This document shows positions 7,022 to 11,639 of a stretch of DNA of 11,639 nucleotides, piece after piece. The stretch is from positions 1-11,639 of the forward strand of contig JAURJO010000526.1 of the NCBI GenBank assembly GCA_030832235.1, written 5' to 3'. Within the stretch, counting starts at the first letter, position 1, and each line of letters opens with the position of its first letter. The DNA comes from Verrucomicrobiota bacterium. GTDB taxonomy: Bacteria > Verrucomicrobiota > Verrucomicrobiia > Opitutales > Opitutaceae. The notes below the pieces were generated by a model, which worked only from the letters and a program-made list of their open reading frames with translations, was not told where the DNA came from and searched no databases. Made by a program: the position numbers and the translations under genes.

Positions 7022-8650
7022 ATGCCTTCATTCCCTTCTTCCCGTCGGAGGTTTCTCGCGCAGGCCGGTGCCGCCGCCCTCATCGCGCGTCCTGCCGTCC
7101 GCGCCGCGCTGCGGCCGGAGCAGCCGCACGGTCACGTGGTGGGCGATCCGTTCTCGCAGTTGGCGGGCGCGAAGGTGCTCGCCGACGGCGGCAATGCGGT
7201 CGACGCACTGGTTGTCGCGGCGTTGGTCGGCGCCGTGACACAACCCCATCAAACCGGTATCGGTGGCTACGCGGCGCACGGGATCGTCGCGATGGACGGC
7301 GGGCGGCGGATCGTCGTGATCGACGCCAACACCGAGGCGCCGGCCGCCGCCACGGCGGACATGTTCCGTCCCGATGCGAAGGGACAGGTCCCGGGCCGGC
7401 GCAATCACCACGGGTGGTTGGCTGCCGGCGTCCCCGGCGTGATGGCCGGGCTGCAACTCGCGTTGAAGGAATTCGGGACGCTGCGTTTCAGCGACGCGCT
7501 GAAACCGGCGATAGGGCTCACCGCCGAGGGCGTGACGGTGACGCCCGCGCTGGCGGGGATATTGGGAAAACTCTCCGCCGGCATGCGGGCGGACCCCGGC
7601 TCGGCGGCGCTCTATCAGCCCGGTGGCGTTGCACCCAAGGCCGGTGAAAGGTGGCGCAACCCCGCGTTGGCCGAAGTGCTGCGTGCGCTGGCGAAGGCGG
7701 AGTCGGTCGAACCCCTTTACCGCGGCGATCTCGCGTTGCGACTTGCGGAGGGCTTCGCGCGCAACGGTGGGCTGGTGACGGCGCGCGATCTCGCCGCCTA
7801 CCGCGCGCGTCTGGTCGAGCCGCTGCGGCTCGAATGGGACGGACGCTCGATCCACACCCCGGCGCTTACTTCCGGGGGCATCACGGTGCTGCAGGCCCTG
7901 GCGCTGTTGCGCGCGCTCGGTTGGGAGAAAATCGAGGGCGACGGCCCGCGGGCGTTGGCGCGCGTCGAGGCGTTGCGGCTGGCGTGGCGCGACCGGCTGG
8001 CGCTGCTCGGCGATCCGGATTTCGGCCCCGTGCCTCAGGCGCGGTTGCTTTCGGCGGACTATGCCTTGGAGAGCGCGGAGCGGGTGCGGGCGGCGCTGAA
8101 AACGGGCCGCGCGATCGACCACGGGCTGAAAGCCAACCCGCAGGGCGGGACGTTGAGTTTCAGCGCGTGCGACCGGCACGGAAACATGGCGGCGCTCACG
8201 CTCACGCACGGCGACAGCTTCGGGGCGCAGGTGACGGTCGGAGAGCTCGGTCTCACGCTCGGGCATGGGATGTCGCGGTTTGAAACCAACCCCGCGCATC
8301 CGAACGCGCCCGGGCCGGGCAAGCGTCCGCTGCATAACATGGCGCCGGTGATCGTGACCGCCGCGGGGAAGGCGATCACCGCGGTGGGCGGACGGGGCGG
8401 CCGGCGGATTCCGAACGCGGTGTTCGATTTCCTGCTGGCGCACGTGGTCGAGCGGAGTTCCTTCGCGCAGGCGTTGGCGGCGCCGCGGCTTCATACGGAG
8501 GGTGCGATGGCGGTCGAGCACGAGAAGGGCTGGCCGGATGCGGCTATGTCCGCTTGGCGTGCCGCGGGGCTGGCGGTGAAGCCCGGAAGCAGTGCGACCC
8601 TGAGCGCGGTGGCGACCGAGGACGGTGAATGGCGTGCCGGGATGCGTTGA
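7022..8650 (+). CDS. gamma-glutamyltransferase-like Ntn hydrolase, Tat-exported, divergent substrate pocket
   Basis: A 542-residue member of the gamma-glutamyltransferase superfamily, whose members are made as one chain and cut themselves before a catalytic threonine. The nucleophile is T377 in G-G-T-L-S-F-S-A-C-D, and the helper threonine T395 and oxyanion glycines G459-G460 are kept. The residues that hold the gamma-glutamyl group in the E. coli enzyme are changed: Arg114 to N103, Asn411 to G397, Gln430 to G416, Asp433 to R419, and Ser462-Ser463 to H438-N439 (aligned by eye, E. coli numbers from memory). A different amide substrate is therefore likely. The start at 7022 is preferred over an ATG at 6929 because it puts a Tat signal (S7-R-R-R-F-L) at the N-terminus; a GTG at 7019 is also possible. 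No Shine-Dalgarno is visible. The gene is divergent from the sulfatase operon and 67 bases before the cysteine-rich pair. Confidence 0.9.
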   Translation: MPSFPSSRRRFLAQAGAAALIARPAVRAALRPEQPHGHVVGDPFSQLAGAKVLADGGNAVDALVVAALVGAVTQPHQTGIGGYAAHGIVAMDGGRRIVVIDANTEAPAAATADMFRPDAKGQVPGRRNHHGWLAAGVPGVMAGLQLALKEFGTLRFSDALKPAIGLTAEGVTVTPALAGILGKLSAGMRADPGSAALYQPGGVAPKAGERWRNPALAEVLRALAKAESVEPLYRGDLALRLAEGFARNGGLVTARDLAAYRARLVEPLRLEWDGRSIHTPALTSGGITVLQALALLRALGWEKIEGDGPRALARVEALRLAWRDRLALLGDPDFGPVPQARLLSADYALESAERVRAALKTGRAIDHGLKANPQGGTLSFSACDRHGNMAALTLTHGDSFGAQVTVGELGLTLGHGMSRFETNPAHPNAPGPGKRPLHNMAPVIVTAAGKAITAVGGRGGRRIPNAVFDFLLAHVVERSSFAQALAAPRLHTEGAMAVEHEKGWPDAAMSAWRAAGLAVKPGSSATLSAVATEDGEWRAGMR

Positions 8651-8675
8651 AGACGCCGGTGAGGGTACTTGCATT

Positions 8676-8693
8676 CGCGGCTGGCCAGCCGCG
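8676..8693. terminator. 18-base perfect palindrome between the GGT-like gene and the cysteine-rich pair; possible terminator or operator
   Basis: CGCGGCTGGCCAGCCGCG reads the same on both strands. As RNA it can form a 7-bp GC-rich stem around a GGCC loop, starting 25 bases after the GGT-like stop and followed by UUU. The U run is short, so a weak intrinsic terminator or attenuator is possible. A binding site for a dimeric regulator of the downstream pair, whose first ATG is at 8718, is equally possible. A further run of five T lies at 8710-8714, just before that start. Confidence 0.4.
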
Positions 8694-8717
8694 TTTCCGC
8701 CGCGGACCGTTTTTGAG

Positions 8718-9221
8718 ATGAGCACCTCGCCCCTGCCGTACACCGACACCAAGCCCCAGGGCTCGGCGGATTTCTACTACGCGACGAACGCGACGTTCCG
8801 CTTTCTCCTCGCGCGGCTGGGCGAGGACGGCTGGCGGCGTTACCTCCGTGATTTGGGCCGCGACTATTTCGCACCCGTGAACCGCGCCTGGCGCGCCGGC
8901 GGGCTGCCGGCGGTTGCTTCGTACTGGCGGGCCTTCTTTGCGGCGGAGCCGGGCGGCGAGGTCGAGGTGCGCGAGCTGCCGGAACGCGTCGAGATCAACG
9001 TCCGGGTCTGCCCCGCGATTCGTCACCTGCGGGCGGGAAACCGCGAGATCGTGCGCGAGTACTGCCGCCATTGCCACATCCTCGGTGAGGCTCGCGCCGC
9101 GGAGGCGGGTCTGCAGATGCGGTTGTCCGGCGGCGACGGTGCCTGCGTCCATACCTACGCGACGCCGGCGGCCGCGTTGCCGCCGCAGGATCCGGCGGCG
9201 ATCCGGGAGGTGGCGTCATGA
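8718..9221 (+). CDS. cysteine-rich protein, distantly like the L-2-amino-thiazoline-4-carboxylate hydrolase family (first of a pair)
   Basis: A 167-residue protein without signal peptide or membrane segment, so probably cytoplasmic. The N-terminal half looks helical and rich in aromatic and Arg residues. The C-terminal half carries C98-P, Y115-C116-R-H-C119, then G-D-G-A-C143. This C-P-x15-Y-C-x-H-C arrangement recurs exactly in the next gene, so the two are probably paralogues. The overall plan (helical N-terminus, C-P near the middle, Y-C/F-C motif, late Gly-x-Cys) recalls the ATC hydrolase family (PF14196), but this is from memory and tentative. The cysteines could bind metal or act in catalysis. 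The start at 8718 is chosen because a longer frame from 8625 would overlap the GGT-like gene and run through the palindrome. Only a GAG precedes the ATG. The stop overlaps the next start as ATGA. Confidence 0.8.
   Translation: MSTSPLPYTDTKPQGSADFYYATNATFRFLLARLGEDGWRRYLRDLGRDYFAPVNRAWRAGGLPAVASYWRAFFAAEPGGEVEVRELPERVEINVRVCPAIRHLRAGNREIVREYCRHCHILGEARAAEAGLQMRLSGGDGACVHTYATPAAALPPQDPAAIREVAS
9205..9211 (+). promoter_or_regulatory. strong Shine-Dalgarno sequence for the second cysteine-rich gene
   Basis: GGGAGGT ends six bases before the ATG at 9218, with the GGAGG core spaced seven bases from the start. It lies inside the end of the upstream gene. It is the only clear ribosome binding site found in the window and fixes the 9218 start. 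Confidence 0.75.
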
Positions 9222-9787
9222 TCGGCTGCCACGATTTCTGCGGTCACTACGAGTGGACCTTTGCGTGGCTGGAGCGCGCCGGCGGGCACGCTTTGGTGCG
9301 CGACTACTGGGACGCGGCGATCAACCACGACAGCCAGCGACACGCGCGCGAGCTGATCGAGCGGGAGGGCTTCGCCGGCATGGAAAAGTACTGGGGGCAC
9401 ACGTTGCTCGAGGAGTCGCCGGATCTTGGTTTCAACATCACGTCGGCCCCGGGGGTGTTCCGCATCGACATGCACGATTGCCCCTCCAAGGGCTTCCTGC
9501 GTCGCAACGGACTCGAGCAGTATTGCGACTATTGCGACCACTGCATGGGCTGGACGGGCCCGATGATGCGCGAGGCGGGCTTCGTCATCGACCACGAGCA
9601 CAACCATCGCGGGCAGTGCTGGTGGGAGATGCGGCGCGCCGCGGAAAAGGGTGGTCACGCCGCGCCCGGATCGGTCTCAGGCGCGAAGGACGTGCGGCTC
9701 CGGGCCGATTGGGGGCCACCCGGCGCGGTCCTTGATCGTTACGTGAAGGAGACCGATCCCGACCGGAAGTCGCCGCCGGCGTCCTGA
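9218..9787 (+). CDS. cysteine-rich protein, paralogue of the upstream gene product (second of a pair)
   Basis: A 189-residue protein with no signal peptide. Its core repeats the upstream protein's signature: C88-P, then Y105-C106-D-H-C109, with a further cysteine at 103 and another at 134 (R-G-Q-C). Spacing from C-P to Y-C-x-H-C is 15 residues in both proteins, and the gap to the last cysteine is 24 here against 23 upstream. Two extra cysteines sit at the N-terminus (C4, C8). A His-rich block (D125-H-E-H-N-H130) before C134 adds possible metal ligands. The family is uncertain: distantly ATC hydrolase-like (PF14196) at best. The last 40 residues are charged and proline-containing and look less ordered. 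The ATGA overlap with the upstream gene and a strong Shine-Dalgarno suggest coupled, roughly equal production, as expected of a heteromeric pair; that is inference. It ends 22 bases before a convergent gene. Confidence 0.82.
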   Translation: MIGCHDFCGHYEWTFAWLERAGGHALVRDYWDAAINHDSQRHARELIEREGFAGMEKYWGHTLLEESPDLGFNITSAPGVFRIDMHDCPSKGFLRRNGLEQYCDYCDHCMGWTGPMMREAGFVIDHEHNHRGQCWWEMRRAAEKGGHAAPGSVSGAKDVRLRADWGPPGAVLDRYVKETDPDRKSPPAS

Positions 9788-9792
9788 ACACG

Positions 9793-9809
9793 GCCGGCGG
9801 GCGGCCGGC
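9793..9809. terminator. GC hairpin between convergent genes, possible two-way terminator
   Basis: GCCGGC, a five-base loop and GCCGGC again fill most of the 22 bases between the plus-strand cysteine-rich gene (stop at 9787) and the minus-strand hydrolase (stop at 9810). The six-base arms pair perfectly on either strand. Downstream U runs are poor (TCATTTC on plus, GTGTTC on minus), so it is a weak or factor-assisted terminator at best. The call rests mainly on its position. Confidence 0.45.
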
Positions 9810-10679
9810 TCATTTCAACTGCGCCGCCACGAAGGCGAGCAGCTCGCGGGTGTTGGCGTCGCCGGGTTCGCCGAGCCGGTGGTTGAGGCTGCTGTGGTTC
9901 GCCTCGCGGTCCCCGAGCACCTTCGCGGGAATCCCCGCGCCCTTGAGCACCGCGGCGAGGCGCTGGGCTTGGATCGTGGTGTCGGGGTTGGCGTTGATGT
10001 GCAGGATGAGGAACGGCGGGATGCCCTTGCCCGGGGCGACGTGGGTCACCGCGGAGAACTCCCGGTGCTGCTCCTCGGTCCCGAACTTCGCGCGATGCGT
10101 CCCCTTCGGCTCGGGTTGCCCGTGGACGCGCCGGCGGGTCTCGGCGGTGGCGATGATCGCAGGCAAGTCGAACGTGTCGCCGTCGACCGGCACACAGCCC
10201 TTCAGCGAAGAGAACGGCACGCCCTCGGCGCGCGCGAGTCGGTCATCGGTGCACAGCAGGGCGGCGAGCTGGGCGCCGGCGGAGTGTCCCATGATGAAGA
10301 TCCGGCGCGGATCACCGCCGTGGTTCGCGATGTTGCGGTGCACCCAGCCAAGCGCGCGGGCGACGTCGCGGGTGAGGGTGGACATGTCGACCTGCGGCAG
10401 CAGGCGGTAATTGATGGCGACGAAGACGCAGCCAGCGGAGGTGAAGAGCCTCGGCTTTAACTGCACGTCGGCCTTGCTGCCGGCCTGCCAGCCGCCGCCG
10501 TGGATCCAGAAGACGACCGGGAGGTTCTTCGCCCCGGCGGGCGCGTGGATGTCGAGCGTGTTGCGCTCATGGACGGGCATCGCGTACGGGACGTCGCGCG
10601 TGACGGTGAGGTCCGGTTCGGCCGCGGCGGCGAGGGTGGCTACGAACAACGAGCAGATCGCGAAGGCGGAGCATTTCAT
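9810..10679 (-). CDS. secreted alpha/beta-hydrolase, carboxylesterase/lipase type
   Basis: A 289-residue esterase of the alpha/beta-hydrolase fold, close to the BD-FAE/Aes-like carboxylesterases. Residues 1-20 form a Sec signal peptide ending A-A-A-A before E21. The oxyanion motif is H60-G-G-G63, the nucleophile elbow G131-H-S133-A-G135, and the rest of the triad by position is D233 (N-P-D-T-T) and H262 (N-H-S-S). The serine and histidine are clear; the aspartate sits in an unusual context, since the strand that normally reads L-x-H-G-x-x-D here reads I-L-H-I-N-A-N-P-D. The ATG at 10679 is preferred over a GTG at 10853 because it puts the signal peptide at the N-terminus. No Shine-Dalgarno precedes it, only a C-rich leader. 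It follows the LamG-like gene by 174 bases on the same strand. Likely substrates are short acyl esters, for example on polysaccharides, which is inference. Confidence 0.92.
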   Translation of the reverse strand: MKCSAFAICSLFVATLAAAAEPDLTVTRDVPYAMPVHERNTLDIHAPAGAKNLPVVFWIHGGGWQAGSKADVQLKPRLFTSAGCVFVAINYRLLPQVDMSTLTRDVARALGWVHRNIANHGGDPRRIFIMGHSAGAQLAALLCTDDRLARAEGVPFSSLKGCVPVDGDTFDLPAIIATAETRRRVHGQPEPKGTHRAKFGTEEQHREFSAVTHVAPGKGIPPFLILHINANPDTTIQAQRLAAVLKGAGIPAKVLGDREANHSSLNHRLGEPGDANTRELLAFVAAQLK

Positions 10680-10853
10680 GGGGTAAGGGAGGTTTAGGAG
10701 GATCTTGGGGCGCTCTGTAGCCAAGGTCGGGTAACCCCGGATTTTGGTGAAATGAATATCAGCCGACGGCCATCTCGGCTGCACCGGTCCCATCGGGGCC
10801 AGCCGCAGGGAATGCTGTCCCGGCCGGCGGACTGGTAGCGTCCGTTCAAGCAC
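10680..10853 (-). promoter_or_regulatory. intergenic leader between the LamG-like gene and the hydrolase
   Basis: These 174 bases hold no convincing gene. An inverted repeat AGCCGA (10761-10766) / TCGGCT (10775-10780) with an eight-base loop could form a hairpin in the minus-strand transcript, followed by an AT-richer stretch (10741-10760) but not a U run. This could end the LamG-like transcript or mark a regulatory site. I see no strong promoter hexamers, so whether the hydrolase has its own promoter is open. Confidence 0.3.
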
Positions 10854-11639
10854 TCACCGCAGGTCGCGGATGCCGTTCTTCAACGCGAAGAGTTGCGCGA
10901 CCTCGGACGCCGTGAGCGCGCGGTCGAACACTCCAAGATCATCCATTTTCCCGACGTAGGCGGCGGCCAGCACCAGCTGCACCTTGTCGGCCTGCCAGCC
11001 GAAGCGGAGGTCCCAATCACGGATTACACCGCGCGACTTTCCGTCGAGGAAGAGTTCGCCGCGGGCCGACTTGCCGGTGTTCACGCGATGGAACGTGAAG
11101 ACGACGTGCGTCCAGCGGTCTCGGGAGAACGGCGCGGTGTGCAATGAGACCATCGGGCGCTCGGCGTCGGTCATCTTGGCCCAATCCAGGCCGCGCGGAT
11201 TCCAGATCTCGACAAGCGGACGGATCGCGTAACGGAAATGACGCGGGTTCTCGTCCTTCGACCACTCGAGGAACATGAATCCCTTCTTCGAATCGTCGCC
11301 GATGATCTGCACCGGATCGCAGTAGCCGGGCTCGAGGTCCTCGTCGGGAGTGAGGCGCAGCCACACCGAAACCGAGCCGCTCCAGTCGGCGCTGCTGTAG
11401 TTGATGGCGCCCGGGCCCGCATAATACGGACGGATGGGGTTCTTCTTGGTGACGTGCATCGCGCCGCCGAAGCGGCCGGCGCCCGGGACGATGGTGATGA
11501 ATTCCCCTGGGCCGGCGGGCTGCCCTTTGGGCGCCCCGGCGTACTTGATCTTCGGATCGCCGCGCGAGAAGTCGGCGTCGAGGCCGCGGTCGAACGAAGC
11601 GTGCAGCGTGAGGGCCTGGCGGAGCGGTTGGAGCGCGTC
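10854..11639 (-). CDS. LamG/concanavalin A-like domain protein, 5' end outside the window
   Basis: The frame is open from the right edge to a TGA at 10854, giving 261 visible residues. An internal ATG at 11459 is not the start: the 60 codons upstream keep family-like sequence (L-T-L-H-A-S-F-D-R-G-L-D-A-D-F near visible residues 10-24 and G-R-F-G-G-A-M at 55-61). The rest fits a Laminin_G_3-type jelly roll: an S-V-S-V-W-L-R-L strand, then W-T-H-V-V-F-T-F, an L-F-L-D-G-K strand, and the closing D-D-L-G-V-F-D-R-A-L-T-A-S-E-V block near the end. These domains usually bind carbohydrate or mediate adhesion; no catalytic residues are evident. The visible part starts close to where the domain should start, so probably only a signal peptide and a short leader are missing. 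It lies upstream of the secreted esterase on the same strand, a plausible binding partner. Confidence 0.85.
   Translation of the reverse strand, partial: DALQPLRQALTLHASFDRGLDADFSRGDPKIKYAGAPKGQPAGPGEFITIVPGAGRFGGAMHVTKKNPIRPYYAGPGAINYSSADWSGSVSVWLRLTPDEDLEPGYCDPVQIIGDDSKKGFMFLEWSKDENPRHFRYAIRPLVEIWNPRGLDWAKMTDAERPMVSLHTAPFSRDRWTHVVFTFHRVNTGKSARGELFLDGKSRGVIRDWDLRFGWQADKVQLVLAAAYVGKMDDLGVFDRALTASEVAQLFALKNGIRDLR

Noticed and set aside
8625..8717. An upstream ATG that would add 31 residues to the first cysteine-rich protein
   Set aside because: It overlaps the end of the GGT-like gene and translates the palindrome; the added residues have no likeness to the paralogue.
7028..8752. A 574-codon minus-strand open frame opposite the GGT-like gene
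   Set aside because: It is Arg/Gln/His-rich with no domain, and the plus-strand frame has the catalytic motifs and a Tat signal.
10680..10853. A GTG at 10853 that would add 58 residues to the esterase
   Set aside because: It would place the clear Sec signal peptide internally, and the extra residues look like translated intergenic DNA.

Overview
The window is about 11.6 kb of GC-rich, gene-dense bacterial DNA. The mix of gene families points to the PVC superphylum, most likely Verrucomicrobiota of the Opitutus type, with Planctomycetota as the alternative. The markers are a PSCyt1/DUF1549/DUF1553 cytochrome-like protein, a Tat-exported DUF1501 protein, a DUF3500 protein, a secreted sulfatase and a LamG-like protein. 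This assignment is inferred from family content, not from a marker gene. No tRNA, rRNA, CRISPR array, insertion sequence or integrase was seen.

Left half (1-6911, all minus strand). Four exported proteins are read from right to left: an S1-type sulfatase (6911-5376), a 949-residue PSCyt1-DUF1549-DUF1553 protein with two CxxCH haem motifs (5361-2512), a DUF1501 protein with a twin-arginine signal (2499-1051), and a DUF3500 protein cut by the left edge (970 to <1). Gaps of 14, 12 and 80 bases suggest one operon. A reasonable reading is extracytoplasmic desulfation and oxidative breakdown of a sulfated or otherwise substituted organic compound, but the substrate cannot be read from the sequence.

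Middle (7022-9787, plus strand). A 110-base divergent region separates the operon from a Tat-exported gamma-glutamyltransferase-like Ntn hydrolase. It keeps the catalytic threonine but appears to have lost every residue that binds the gamma-glutamyl group in the Escherichia coli enzyme. After a 67-base gap carrying an 18-base perfect palindrome come two small cysteine-rich proteins joined by an ATGA overlap. They share the exact pattern C-P-x15-Y-C-x-H-C and look like diverged paralogues, distantly like the L-2-amino-thiazoline-4-carboxylate hydrolase family. This trio is the best candidate for an undescribed system.

Right end (9810-11639, minus strand). A secreted alpha/beta-hydrolase of the HGGG/GHSAG type lies downstream of a LamG/concanavalin-like protein that runs off the right edge. 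A GC hairpin sits in the 22 bases between the two convergent gene blocks.

Most genes have no Shine-Dalgarno sequence, and several have a C-rich run directly before the start codon. The exception is the second cysteine-rich gene, which has a strong one.
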